NCBI GenBank assembly: GCA_964577255.1
Contig: CAZNYM010000004.1
Location: forward strand, 16,100 to 80,099
Reading direction: 5' to 3'
From: Micavibrio_C sp964577255
Lineage (GTDB): Bacteria; Pseudomonadota; Alphaproteobacteria; Micavibrionales; Micavibrionaceae
DNA length: 64,000 nucleotides
Numbering within the stretch: position 1 is the first letter of the stretch; the number at the start of each line of letters is the position of its first letter. The position numbers and the translations under genes are program-made. Of this stretch, positions 26,409 to 35,083 are shown in pieces. The notes below the pieces were generated by a model. That model saw only the letters and a list, made by a program, of their open reading frames with translations. It ran no database searches and was not told where the DNA came from.

Positions 26409-26950
26409 CGCAAAAACGAAACAGCCGTATCGCCGTAGTTTTTATGCGTGAGCGACATGAAACCCGCGGGCAGCGTGAGCGCCAGCCCTTTTTCACTTTC
26501 ACAGACGCACAAGGCACCCGGCGCCAGCCATTCTCCCGTCACAAGCGATTGCAAAACAGGTACGATCAGACTCTGGCGGTAAGGCGGATCGATAAAGATG
26601 AGATTGAGAAGAGATTGCGCCGGGATGCGCGGCTTCAGGCGCGTCGCGTCAACCCTGATAAAAGTCGCAGCAGAGGACAGCCCGAACGCTTCGGCATTCC
26701 CGCGCGCATAACGCAGATGTGTTTCGCTGTCGTCGACAAACAGACACGAAGCCGCGCCGCGTGACAAGGCTTCCAGTCCCAGCGCCCCGGTGCCGCAGCA
26801 CAGATCGGCGACGGCCGCGCCATTCGGCAATTCGTAACCATAAAGCACATTGAAAACGGCCTGGCGCACCTTGTCGGCGGTCGGGCGCACCGCCTGGCCC
26901 GGCGGCGCCTTGATCGGCCGCCCCCTGCAGCTGCCGCTTGTGATCTTCAT
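26390..26950 (-). CDS. rsmD: 16S rRNA (guanine966-N2)-methyltransferase RsmD
   Basis: This 186-residue SAM-dependent methyltransferase has the RsmD opening (ITSGSCRGRPI, then RPTADKVRQAVFNVL), the SAM motif DLCCGTGALGLEAL and the catalytic FIDPPYRQS. It methylates G966 of 16S rRNA during small-subunit assembly. Its ATG overlaps the stop of the pseudouridine synthase by 4 bases, so the two rRNA modification genes form one unit. Confidence 0.94.
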   Translation of the reverse strand: MKITSGSCRGRPIKAPPGQAVRPTADKVRQAVFNVLYGYELPNGAAVADLCCGTGALGLEALSRGAASCLFVDDSETHLRYARGNAEAFGLSSAATFIRVDATRLKPRIPAQSLLNLIFIDPPYRQSLIVPVLQSLVTGEWLAPGALCVCESEKGLALTLPAGFMSLTHKNYGDTAVSFLRYSAPV

Positions 26951-27690
26951 GATTTTTTCTGTCCAAAATAACCGGCCAGCTGTTCATGCATGACCTTGCG
27001 ACCGACTTCCTTCACCGCGCCGGGTTCGAGCTTGCCAAGCTGGAAGGGGCCGTAGGCGACACGGATCAGCCGCGTGACCGTGAGGCCGCAGGCTTCCATG
27101 ACGTAACGGATCTCGCGGTTCTTGCCCTCGCGCAGGCCCAGCGTCAGCCAGCTGTTGGTGCCCTGGCTGCGGTCGACCGCCGCTTCGATCGGGCCGTAAT
27201 GCACGCCGTCATAGGTCAGGCCCGCCGCCAGCCTGTCGGCGAAATCGTCATCGGGGTGACCGTGCACCCGCACGCGGTAGCGGCGTATCCAGCCCGTTGC
27301 CGGAAGTTCGAGGTAGCGCGACAGGCCGCCGTCGTTGGTCAGAAGCAAAAGCCCCTCGGTGTTCAGGTCGAGCCGCCCGACGCTGACCACCCGCGGCATG
27401 TCGGAGGGCAGATCGTCGAAAACGGTCGCGCGCCCCCGCTCGTCGCGGGCCGTGGTCACGAGTCCCGCCGGCTTGTGATAAAGAAAAAGCCGCGTTTCGC
27501 CGGGCGCCGCCACGGACTCGCCGTCGACACGGATATCCTCGGCGCCCGTGACCAGAAAAGCCGGGGTCGCAAGCACAGCACCGTCAACCTGCACCCGGCC
27601 CTCGCCGATCAGGCGTTCGGCGTCGCGGCGGGAACATACGCCCGCGCGGGCGAGCCATTTGGCGATGCGCTCTTTGCCATCTTCTGTCAT
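26947..27690 (-). CDS. rRNA pseudouridine synthase, RluB/RsuA family
   Basis: This 247-residue enzyme has an N-terminal S4 RNA-binding domain (RIAKWLARAGVCSRRDAE) and a catalytic domain with the family aspartate in VGRLDLNTEGLLLLTND. It also has the REGKNREIRYVMEA motif of the RsuA/RluB/E/F group. Gene order with rsmD favours RluB (23S U2605), but the exact target is not fixed by sequence alone. Confidence 0.9.
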   Translation of the reverse strand: MTEDGKERIAKWLARAGVCSRRDAERLIGEGRVQVDGAVLATPAFLVTGAEDIRVDGESVAAPGETRLFLYHKPAGLVTTARDERGRATVFDDLPSDMPRVVSVGRLDLNTEGLLLLTNDGGLSRYLELPATGWIRRYRVRVHGHPDDDFADRLAAGLTYDGVHYGPIEAAVDRSQGTNSWLTLGLREGKNREIRYVMEACGLTVTRLIRVAYGPFQLGKLEPGAVKEVGRKVMHEQLAGYFGQKKS

Positions 27691-27753
27691 GGTCTCTGTT
27701 TATCCGAAGCGCCGGGGATTGCGAAGAAAAATCGGAATCGCTACTGTCCGGAC

Positions 27754-28203
27754 ATGGACAAAGATTTCATGGATATGGCTTTGGCCGAGGCGCGCGCTGC
27801 CGGGGAGCGCGGCGAAGTGCCGATCGGGGCCGTGCTCGTCGATCAGCAGAGCGGCCGCGTGGTGGCGCGGGCCGGCAACCGCACGCGTGAACATAACGAT
27901 CCGACCGCGCACGCCGAGGTGCTGGTCATCCGCCAGGCTTGCGGCCAGGCGGGCGCGCAGCGTATTCCCGGTCTCGATCTTTATGTGACGCTCGAACCCT
28001 GTGCGCTGTGCGCGGCGGCGGCCAGCTTCGCGCGCGTGCGGCGGGTGGTTTACGGCGCGCCCGATCCCAAGGGCGGCGGCATCGATCACGGCGGGCGTTT
28101 TTATACCCAGCCGACCTGTCATCACCGGCCTGAAGTGACGGCGGGCGTGGGAGAGGAAGAGGCAGGCCGGTTACTTAAAGATTTTTTCGCCGACAGGCGT
28201 TAG
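27754..28203 (+). CDS. tadA: tRNA adenosine(34) deaminase TadA
   Basis: TadA converts A34 to inosine in tRNA-Arg(ACG). The 149-residue protein has the zinc site: His and catalytic Glu in AHAEVLVI and two cysteines in EPCALCAAA. The start MDKDFMDMALAEARAA is typical; longer in-frame starts lie inside the divergent pseudouridine synthase and are rejected. Its stop overlaps the convergent response regulator gene by 4 bases. Confidence 0.93.
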   Translation: MDKDFMDMALAEARAAGERGEVPIGAVLVDQQSGRVVARAGNRTREHNDPTAHAEVLVIRQACGQAGAQRIPGLDLYVTLEPCALCAAAASFARVRRVVYGAPDPKGGGIDHGGRFYTQPTCHHRPEVTAGVGEEEAGRLLKDFFADRR

Positions 28204-29075
28204 GATATGCCTGTCTTGAAATGCGGCGATTTTTGCACCATCGCCAGCATGCGTTCCTTGGTAAACGGTTTTTTGAGGAACCCGGCCGCGCCCAGTTCGG
28301 TTGCCGTCTTGATATTGCTTGCTACCGTATCGACGCTCAGCATCACCACATAGGCGTCAGGGTCTGCAGCGCGGATGGCGGCCAGGGTCTGATGGCCGTC
28401 CATGCCCGGCAAGTGGATATCGAGGAAGGCGATGTCGGGCGCGTGCTCGATATAGGCGGCAAGGCCTTCTTCGCCGGTCTTGGCATGGATCAATTCATAA
28501 TCCTTATTGAGGATGTTGGAGGCATAAGCGGCGGTGAAATGATCATCCTCGACGATCAGCGCCAGCGTATCGACCCGCCGGTCGCGGCGCAGCTTGATGC
28601 TGGCGACGCGCGGCGTGTCGCCCAGCGTGTCGTAAGCCTTCATGCGTGTGGCGCCGACAAGCCGCTGCTCGGCCACGCGCTGCAGGGCGTAGATGTCGTG
28701 CGAGAGATCGTGAACCCGCGCCACCGCGTTGCCAAGGCGCGTGGCCTGCTGGCCCAGGAAGGTCATGGTGTCTGCCATGTTGTGCGCGGGCCCGGTTTTC
28801 ATCAGCAGGCATAAATCGCCGTCGGCACACTGGATCAGATGCCCTTCGCGATCGCCGCAGGCGGCCAGCAGCGTCTTGGCCTCCTCTTCGGTGCGGCGGC
28901 GATGCTGGAACAGTTTGGCGCCCGTCTGGGCCAGATCGGCGATCACATCCTCGTGGCGCAGCTGCGCCGACAGCCCGGCATGCAGACACAGCCAGACGTC
29001 ATCTTTCTGGCGGATGGTTTCAAGAATCCCCAGGAATTCGTGTTCGGCGCTTTGATGGATATGGCGTACGGACAT
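28200..29075 (-). CDS. Response regulator with unrecognised N-terminal domain and C-terminal receiver
   Basis: The protein has 291 residues. Residues 171-283 form a receiver domain with acidic pocket Glu176/Asp177/Asp178, phosphoacceptor Asp219 in FLDIHLPGMDG, Ser247 and Lys269 in FLKKPF. All switch residues are intact. The first 165 residues match no domain I know; they contain a helical stretch and two cysteine-containing segments (LIQCADGDLCLL, LLAACGDREGH). Having the receiver at the C-terminus after an unknown module, with no DNA-binding domain, suggests signalling by protein contact. No histidine kinase is adjacent. The upstream 165 bp separates it from the divergent rsh gene. Confidence 0.82.
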   Translation of the reverse strand: MSVRHIHQSAEHEFLGILETIRQKDDVWLCLHAGLSAQLRHEDVIADLAQTGAKLFQHRRRTEEEAKTLLAACGDREGHLIQCADGDLCLLMKTGPAHNMADTMTFLGQQATRLGNAVARVHDLSHDIYALQRVAEQRLVGATRMKAYDTLGDTPRVASIKLRRDRRVDTLALIVEDDHFTAAYASNILNKDYELIHAKTGEEGLAAYIEHAPDIAFLDIHLPGMDGHQTLAAIRAADPDAYVVMLSVDTVASNIKTATELGAAGFLKKPFTKERMLAMVQKSPHFKTGIS

Positions 29076-29240
29076 GGCCGGGTGATTCTAGCTGAGCGTC
29101 GCCCGCAAGTCTGCCCTGCATGACGGAAACACTTTGGTATTATGTATAACAAAAACACAAGGCCTATCCTTCTGAAAAGCCTTCATATTTAAGCGAAGGG
29201 CTGGCTTTTTCTATATTGCCTCTGCATTATATTGAGTCTG

Positions 29241-31406
29241 ATGGAAGCGCTGGCGCAAAATCTGGTGGACAAGATCCGCCGCTACAATCCCGACGTCGAT
29301 GCCGGGATGATCGAGCGCGCCCATGATTTCGCCCGCAAGATGCATGAGGGGCAGACCCGCGCCTCGGGCGAGCCTTATTACACCCATCCGATGGCGGTCG
29401 CGGGCATTCTGGCCGACATGCGCATGGACCTGTCCAGCATCGTCACCGCCATTCTGCACGATACGCTCGAGGACACGCGCGCCACTACCGACGACCTCAA
29501 AGCGCAGTTCGGGCCTGAGGTGGCGACGCTCGTCAACGGCGTCAGCAAGCTAAGCAAGATCGAAGGCCAGACGCTGGAAGGCAAGCAGGCGGAGAATTTC
29601 CGCAAGCTGGTGCTGGCGATGTCCGAGGACATCCGCGTGCTGCTGGTCAAGCTCGCGGACCGGCTGCACAACATCCGCACGCTGCATCATATCCAGAAAC
29701 CGGAAAAGCGCCGGCGTATCGCCCGCGAAACCATCGAGGTGTACGCGCCGCTGGCCGAGCGTATTGGCCTGCACAATCTTAAAGAGGAGCTTGAGGATCT
29801 GGCCTTCAGCCATCTCAACCCTGAAGCGCGCGACAGCATTGCCAACCGCCTTTCGTTCCTACGCCAGGAAGGATCGAAGGTCGTCACCGACATCATCGGC
29901 GAACTGAAGGCCATTCTCAAGGAGAGCGGCATCGATGCCGATGTCAGCGGCCGGGAAAAGACGCGCTACTCCATCTGGCGCAAGATGCAGCGCAAGAACG
30001 TGTCGTTCGAGCAGTTGTCTGACATCATGGCTTTTCGCGTGGTGGTGGAGGATATCGAGCAGTGCTATCACGCGCTGGGTATCGTCCACAGCCATTACCC
30101 GACCGTGCCGGGGCGTTTCAAGGACTACATCTCTACGCCCAAGCCCAACGGCTACCGCTCGATCCACACTACCGTGATCGGCCCGTCCAACCACCGCATC
30201 GAGATCCAGATCCGCAGCCGCGAGATGGACGAGGAAGCTGAACTGGGCGTGGCTGCGCACTGGGCTTATAAGGAAGGAGGCAAGCGCGGTGACCCGAAGG
30301 ACGCGCGGCAATATCGCTGGCTGCGCGACCTGCTTGAGATCATCGAACAGGAGCAGCGCCCCGAGGATATTCTCGAAAACACCCGCCTCGAGCTGTTCCA
30401 GGACCAGGTTTACGCCTTCACGCCCAAGGGCGATCTGATCGAGCTGCCGACCGGCTCCACGCCCGTCGATTTCGCCTATGCCATCCACTCGGACCTGGGT
30501 GACAAATGCGTGGGCGCCAAAATCAACGGCCGCATCGCGCCGCTCAATACCAAGCTCAATAACGGTGATCAGGTTGACATCATCACCGCCAAGAATCAGA
30601 CGCCTTCGCCGACCTGGGAGCGTTTTGTCGTCACTGGCAAGGCGCGCTCGCATATCCGCCGCTTCATCCGTCTGCAGCAGCGCGAGCAATATGTCACGCT
30701 CGGGCGCGCTATCATCCAGAAGATCTTCCAGCAGGAAGGTTATGAATACACGGAAAAGGCCGTCGCCGGCGTGATCGAGCAGTTCGGCGCCGAGAACGCC
30801 GACGACATTTTCGCTGGCGTGGGACAGGGCAACATTGTCGGCCGCGACGTGTTCCGCGCCATCTTCCCCGCGCACAAGACCGCCCCGGCTAAAAAGCCGA
30901 CCGACGCCGAAGTCGAGCAGTTGGCGGTCAATAAAAAGAGCGCCCAGGAAAAGCCGATGCCGATCAAGGGGCTCATCCCCGGTATGGCGGTGCATTTCGC
31001 GCGTTGCTGCCACCCGCTGCCGGGCGATCGCATCGTCGGCATCGTCACCACCGGCAAGGGCGTGACCGTGCACACCATCGATTGCGATACGCTCGAGAAC
31101 TTCGCCGACACGCCGGAACGCTGGCTGGATGTGTCGTGGGGTGAGGGGCCGGATTCGCCCGAGGCGCGCGTCGGGCGCCTGCAGGTGACGATCTCCAATG
31201 TCGCGGGCGCCCTGGGCACGCTGTCCACTGTAATCGCCAAGAACGGCGGCAACATCACCAATCTCAAGATCACCAGCCGGTCGCTCGATTTCTGGGACAT
31301 GCTGATCGATATTTACGTCAACGATACCAAGCACCTCAACGACATCGTCGCCGCCCTGCGCGCCACGCCGCAGATCGCCTCGGTCGAGCGGGCGCGGGGG
31401 CGCTAG
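29241..31406 (+). CDS. Bifunctional (p)ppGpp synthetase/hydrolase, RelA/SpoT homologue
   Basis: This is the long stringent-response enzyme of about 721 residues. The hydrolase HD pair is intact at His73/Asp74 (ILHDTLEDT). The synthetase domain has GREKTRYSIWRKM and STPKPNGYRSIHTTV. A TGS domain (YAFTPKGDLIELP) and a C-terminal ACT domain follow. Both activities are therefore expected, as in the single Rsh of most alphaproteobacteria. The ATG at 29241 is preferred to an in-frame TTG at 29232; neither has a strong ribosome site. It heads a plus-strand run including acpS, lepB, rnc and era. Confidence 0.95.
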   Translation: MEALAQNLVDKIRRYNPDVDAGMIERAHDFARKMHEGQTRASGEPYYTHPMAVAGILADMRMDLSSIVTAILHDTLEDTRATTDDLKAQFGPEVATLVNGVSKLSKIEGQTLEGKQAENFRKLVLAMSEDIRVLLVKLADRLHNIRTLHHIQKPEKRRRIARETIEVYAPLAERIGLHNLKEELEDLAFSHLNPEARDSIANRLSFLRQEGSKVVTDIIGELKAILKESGIDADVSGREKTRYSIWRKMQRKNVSFEQLSDIMAFRVVVEDIEQCYHALGIVHSHYPTVPGRFKDYISTPKPNGYRSIHTTVIGPSNHRIEIQIRSREMDEEAELGVAAHWAYKEGGKRGDPKDARQYRWLRDLLEIIEQEQRPEDILENTRLELFQDQVYAFTPKGDLIELPTGSTPVDFAYAIHSDLGDKCVGAKINGRIAPLNTKLNNGDQVDIITAKNQTPSPTWERFVVTGKARSHIRRFIRLQQREQYVTLGRAIIQKIFQQEGYEYTEKAVAGVIEQFGAENADDIFAGVGQGNIVGRDVFRAIFPAHKTAPAKKPTDAEVEQLAVNKKSAQEKPMPIKGLIPGMAVHFARCCHPLPGDRIVGIVTTGKGVTVHTIDCDTLENFADTPERWLDVSWGEGPDSPEARVGRLQVTISNVAGALGTLSTVIAKNGGNITNLKITSRSLDFWDMLIDIYVNDTKHLNDIVAALRATPQIASVERARGR

Positions 31407-31409
31407 GGC

Positions 31410-31976
31410 ATGTTTCAGCGCCGCGAACCTGTTTCCCTGATGAAGCGCAGCCGCGAGTTTATATGGCCGTCGATGGGCTGGCGGCGTATGGTACATTATT
31501 ACTATCACCGCCTGTTCCGCGGAGGCTTGAGCCCGCACCAGATCACGGGCGGCCTCGCCTGCGGCGTCGCGCTGTCCTTCAGCCCGCTGATCGGCACGCA
31601 CATCCTGCAGGCCTTCGGCCTGGCGTGGTTATTGGGCTTCAATCGCCTGGCGGCGCTGGTGGGCACGCTCGCCGGTAATCCGTGGACATTTCCGCCCATG
31701 TATTTTCTCGCTTATCACGTGGGCAAGGACACGCTGGGATTTCTCGGTCTTGAGCAGTTCGAGCCTTTGGGCGCGGTCACGTTCGGCGAATTGTTCGCGC
31801 ATCCCTTGACGCTTTTACTGCCGATGATGGTGGGTGGCTATCTTTGCGCGCTGCTGGCCTGGCCGCTCGTGTACGGCCTTCTTTATTATCCCGTGCGCCG
31901 CACGGCGTTCTTGTACCACCGCACGCGCCAGGAGCGCCGCGACCACCGCCGGCGGCAAAAGGATGTTTCGCCATGA
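31410..31976 (+). CDS. DUF2062 membrane protein
   Basis: This 188-residue protein has the DUF2062 core: RGGLSPHQITGGLACGVA, a membrane helix, FNRLAALVGTLAGNPWTFP and two further helices. The C-terminus is basic (HRTRQERRDHRRRQ). Function is unknown; the family is common in proteobacteria, often near cell-wall and ribosome genes. It starts 3 bp after rsh and overlaps acpS by 4 bases (ATGA). Confidence 0.88.
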   Translation: MFQRREPVSLMKRSREFIWPSMGWRRMVHYYYHRLFRGGLSPHQITGGLACGVALSFSPLIGTHILQAFGLAWLLGFNRLAALVGTLAGNPWTFPPMYFLAYHVGKDTLGFLGLEQFEPLGAVTFGELFAHPLTLLLPMMVGGYLCALLAWPLVYGLLYYPVRRTAFLYHRTRQERRDHRRRQKDVSP

Positions 31977-32368
31977 TCGCCGGCGTGGGCCATGATCTCG
32001 TGCGCATCAGCCGGATAGAACGCACGCTCGAACGACAGGGCCCGCGCTTCATGGCCCGCTGTTTCACGCAAGCCGAAATCGATCACGCCGAACATCATCC
32101 CGCGCGCCGCGCGGCCGCTTATGCCAAAGCCTTCGCGGCGAAGGAGGCCTGCGCCAAGGCGCTGGGTACGGGCTTCCGCGCGGGCGTCGCCATGGGCGAT
32201 ATCGCTCTCATACGCGATGCGCGCGGCAAGCCCGCGCTCATGCTTTCCGGCACGGCGCAGACGCGGCTGGCGGCGCTGGCTCCTGCGGGAAAAACAGCGC
32301 GGCTGCATGTGACCGTCACCGACGAAGCTGGATTTGCCTATGTTCTGGTCATCCTCGAGGTGACATAA
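31973..32368 (+). CDS. acpS: Holo-[acyl-carrier-protein] synthase AcpS
   Basis: AcpS transfers 4'-phosphopantetheine from CoA to acyl carrier protein. This 131-residue protein has the metal-binding Asp in GVGHDLVRISRIE and FAAKEACAKALGTG with its metal-binding Glu. The ATG at 31973 overlaps the previous stop. Gene order acpS-lepB-rnc-era is well conserved in alphaproteobacteria. Confidence 0.94.
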   Translation: MIAGVGHDLVRISRIERTLERQGPRFMARCFTQAEIDHAEHHPARRAAAYAKAFAAKEACAKALGTGFRAGVAMGDIALIRDARGKPALMLSGTAQTRLAALAPAGKTARLHVTVTDEAGFAYVLVILEVT

Positions 32369-32413
32369 GAATTTATCTGTTCAACCAAGCCGCGATTGTT
32401 TAAAACCCTGTCC

Positions 32414-33268
32414 ATGGCCCAGCCCAACCCGCAAGAAAACGAACCCGTTCCCGCAGCGCCGCCGGCCGCCCCGGGCGCGGGCGAACAACGCCAGCCGCCG
32501 CTGACCGCGCGCGAGGAATGGTCGGAATTCCTCAAGACTGCGGTGATCGCCGTCCTGCTGGCGCTCTTGATCCGCACGTTCCTGTTCGAACCTTTCAATA
32601 TTCCCTCGGGTTCGATGAAGCCGACGCTTGAGATCGGCGACTACCTGTTCGTCTACAAGCCGGCTTACGGTTATTCCAAAGCGTCGTTCCCCTTCGGCAT
32701 TGCCGATTTCGATGGCCGGATCGCGGCACGCGGCAAGCTGCCGCAGCGCGGCGACGTGGTCGTCTTCAAGCTGCCCAGCAATCCCTCGATCGATTACATC
32801 AAGCGCGTGGTGGGCCTGCCCGGCGAGACTATTCAGGTCAAGGGTGGGCAGCTCTACATCAACAACCAGCTGGTGCCGCGCGAACCGCTGGGCCTCAAAG
32901 AGATCGACGACGACGGCGCCAAAGTCATGATCATGGAATATATCCAGACCCTGCCCGGCGGCGCGACCTTCCATATTTATGAAGAGAGCGACAATCACCA
33001 TCTCGACGACACAGCGCCTTATTACGTACCGCCCGGCCATTACTTCATGATGGGCGACAACCGCGACAACTCGCAGGACAGCCGCGTGACCGCCATGGTC
33101 GGGCCCGTGCCGCTCGACAACATGGTGGGTCCGGCCGCGATGCTTTTCTTCTCCACCAACGGTTATGCCGGCATCGCCGAATTCTGGAAGTGGCCGCGCA
33201 CCATCCGTTACGACCGGCTGTTTAAAAACATCCAGCCTGTGCGCCTGGCGGAGCCAGCCAAGCCATGA
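32414..33268 (+). CDS. lepB: Signal peptidase I LepB
   Basis: LepB cuts signal peptides from exported proteins at the outer face of the inner membrane. The protein has a proline-rich cytoplasmic start, one membrane helix (about 42-60), catalytic Ser67 in NIPSGSMKPT, catalytic Lys130 in DYIKRVVGLPGE, and the late box GDNRDNSQDSR. The start at 32414 (MAQPN) is preferred; an in-frame TTG at 32396 is possible. It overlaps rnc by 4 bases. Confidence 0.94.
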   Translation: MAQPNPQENEPVPAAPPAAPGAGEQRQPPLTAREEWSEFLKTAVIAVLLALLIRTFLFEPFNIPSGSMKPTLEIGDYLFVYKPAYGYSKASFPFGIADFDGRIAARGKLPQRGDVVVFKLPSNPSIDYIKRVVGLPGETIQVKGGQLYINNQLVPREPLGLKEIDDDGAKVMIMEYIQTLPGGATFHIYEESDNHHLDDTAPYYVPPGHYFMMGDNRDNSQDSRVTAMVGPVPLDNMVGPAAMLFFSTNGYAGIAEFWKWPRTIRYDRLFKNIQPVRLAEPAKP

Positions 33269-33942
33269 CCCATAAATCGACCCGCCATCTGGAAGACGTG
33301 ATCGGCCACCGCTTCGCCGACGCGACGCTTCTGGAAACGGCGCTCACCCACGCCAGCCGCGGCAACGCCGCCAATTACGAACGCCTGGAATTCCTAGGCG
33401 ACCGGGTGCTGAGCCTTGTGATCGCCGAACTGATTTACAAAGCCTATCCGGCCGAAACCGAAGGCGACCTGGCCCGCCGCCACGCCGTGCTGGTGCAAGC
33501 GGAAACGCTTGCCGGCATCGCCCGGGCGCTCGATCTCGGCTCCTGCATGCGCTTTTCCGATGCCGAGCGCGCGGCCGGGGGCGCCGCCAATGAAAATATC
33601 CTGGCCGACGGATTTGAAGCCTTGATCGGTGCGCTTTATCTCGACGCGGGCCTGGAACCCTGCGCCCGGCTGATCGCCGGCCTGTGGCAGGAACCGCTGC
33701 GTACCATGACCGCACCGCCGCGCGACAGCAAGACGGCCCTGCAGGAATGGGCGCAGGGGCGGGGTCTGAAACTGCCGGTCTACTCCGTCGCCGTGCGCGA
33801 AGGGCCGGATCACGCGCCGCTCTTCCATGTCGATGTCGCAGTCGAGGGCTTTGCCCCGGCGCGGGCCCAGGGTTCGTCGCGTCGCGCCGCCGAGAAGGAA
33901 GCCGCGCGCCTTCTGCTGCTGCAGATCGGGGAAGCGCCGTGA
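33265..33942 (+). CDS. rnc: Ribonuclease III
   Basis: RNase III cuts double-stranded RNA in rRNA and mRNA processing. The 225-residue protein has the signature ERLEFLGDRVL with Glu42 and Asp46, the second acidic patch NILADGFEALIGALYLD, and a C-terminal double-stranded-RNA-binding domain (DSKTALQEWAQGRG to the end). It overlaps lepB by 4 bases and era by 4 bases. Confidence 0.95.
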   Translation: MTHKSTRHLEDVIGHRFADATLLETALTHASRGNAANYERLEFLGDRVLSLVIAELIYKAYPAETEGDLARRHAVLVQAETLAGIARALDLGSCMRFSDAERAAGGAANENILADGFEALIGALYLDAGLEPCARLIAGLWQEPLRTMTAPPRDSKTALQEWAQGRGLKLPVYSVAVREGPDHAPLFHVDVAVEGFAPARAQGSSRRAAEKEAARLLLLQIGEAP

Positions 33943-34853
33943 GCGGTGATCCCGTGCGCCGCTGCGGCTTCGTCGCCGTGTTGGGCGCCCCCAATGCCGG
34001 AAAATCCACCCTGACCAACACGCTGGTCGGCAGCAAGGTCAGCATCGTTTCGCCGAAAATCCAGACCACCCGCAGCCTGGTGCGCGGGATCGTCATCAAG
34101 GACGGATCCCAGATCATCATCGTCGATACGCCGGGCATTTTCGCGCCGGGCAAGCGCCTCGAGCGGGCGATGGTCGGGGCGGCCTGGCAGGGCAGCGATG
34201 AGGCTGACGCGGTCATGGTACTGCTCGATGTCGCCCACACCGCCGGCGCCGAAGGCACGCGCACGATCATCGGGCATCTGCGGCAGACCGCGGGCGGGCG
34301 CCCGGTGGCGCTGGTTCTCAACAAAATCGATCTTATAAAGCGGCCGCTGCTGCTGGAAATCGCGAAAAACCTCAACGAGCAGTACCCGTTCGCGGCGACG
34401 TTCATGATTTCCGCGCTTAAGGCCAATGGCACCGACGATCTGCTGGCGTGGCTGGCCAAGACGGTGCCCGAGGGTCCCTGGCATTTTGAGGAAGATCAGA
34501 TCAGCGACATGCCCGCACGCCTTCTGGCCGCAGAAATCACGCGCGAAAAACTGTTTCACCGCCTGTATCAGGAGCTTCCCTACGCGCTGACCGTGGAAAC
34601 GGAAAGCTGGGAGCCGTTTGAAAACGGTAGCGTGAAAATTTCCCAGGTCATATATGTGATGCGCGAGTCGCACCGCGCCATCGTTCTTGGCAAGGGCGGA
34701 TCGCAGATTGGCCGCATCGGCCAAGAAGCGCGCGAGGAGCTCGAGGAGCTGTTCGAACAGCGCGTGCATCTGAAGCTGTTCGTCAAAGTGCGTGAAAACT
34801 GGCAGGACGATCCCGAGCGTTACGCGGCCTGGGGCCTGTCTTTCGAGAAGTGA
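33939..34853 (+). CDS. era: GTPase Era
   Basis: Era is a GTPase that binds the 3' end of 16S rRNA and aids small-subunit maturation. This 304-residue protein shows G1 GAPNAGKST, G3 DTPGIFAPG, G4 LNKIDL and a C-terminal KH domain around VLGKGGSQIGRIGQEARE. The start is GTG at 33939, overlapping the rnc stop (GTGA). The longer frame from 33684 lies within rnc and is rejected. Confidence 0.94.
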   Translation: MSGDPVRRCGFVAVLGAPNAGKSTLTNTLVGSKVSIVSPKIQTTRSLVRGIVIKDGSQIIIVDTPGIFAPGKRLERAMVGAAWQGSDEADAVMVLLDVAHTAGAEGTRTIIGHLRQTAGGRPVALVLNKIDLIKRPLLLEIAKNLNEQYPFAATFMISALKANGTDDLLAWLAKTVPEGPWHFEEDQISDMPARLLAAEITREKLFHRLYQELPYALTVETESWEPFENGSVKISQVIYVMRESHRAIVLGKGGSQIGRIGQEAREELEELFEQRVHLKLFVKVRENWQDDPERYAAWGLSFEK

Positions 34854-34861
34854 TTGAAAGA

Positions 34862-35025
34862 GAATCGCTTTTTCGCGCGGCGATAAAAATTTTTTCGAGA
34901 CTCAAGACTCTTCTTCCGATTTGTTGTGGATAAAAACAGCGGTGCGAATCACCGACTCTTTTCGCGCGAATCGGTCCCCGCTACCATGCTTTGTATCAAG
35001 TACAGGAAGTTTTTACATGTGAATC
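34862..35025. promoter_or_regulatory. Cluster of seven GANTC (CcrM) sites upstream of gcrA
   Basis: GANTC occurs at 34862, 34899, 34906, 34946, 34954, 34968 and 35021 (first base), seven times in 164 bp, against roughly one per 250-300 bp expected by chance. GANTC is methylated by CcrM in alphaproteobacteria, and GcrA, encoded just downstream, senses that methylation. An autoregulatory or replication-timed control region is the natural reading. Confidence 0.75.
34925..34933 (-). promoter_or_regulatory. Consensus DnaA box upstream of gcrA
   Basis: TGTGGATAA is the exact reverse complement of the classical DnaA box TTATCCACA. It lies 151 bp before the gcrA ATG, inside the GANTC cluster. DnaA is known to activate gcrA in Caulobacter, so the site may serve the same role here. 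Confidence 0.6.
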
Positions 35026-35083
35026 AGTGGCTTACAGCCATTTCACCGCCTGTACCCGCTTTTACACCGACGGGAGTATCCGC

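Noticed and set aside
34854..35083. A small coding gene between era and gcrA
   Set aside because: Short frames there have no ribosome site or conserved motif; the region is better explained as gcrA control DNA.
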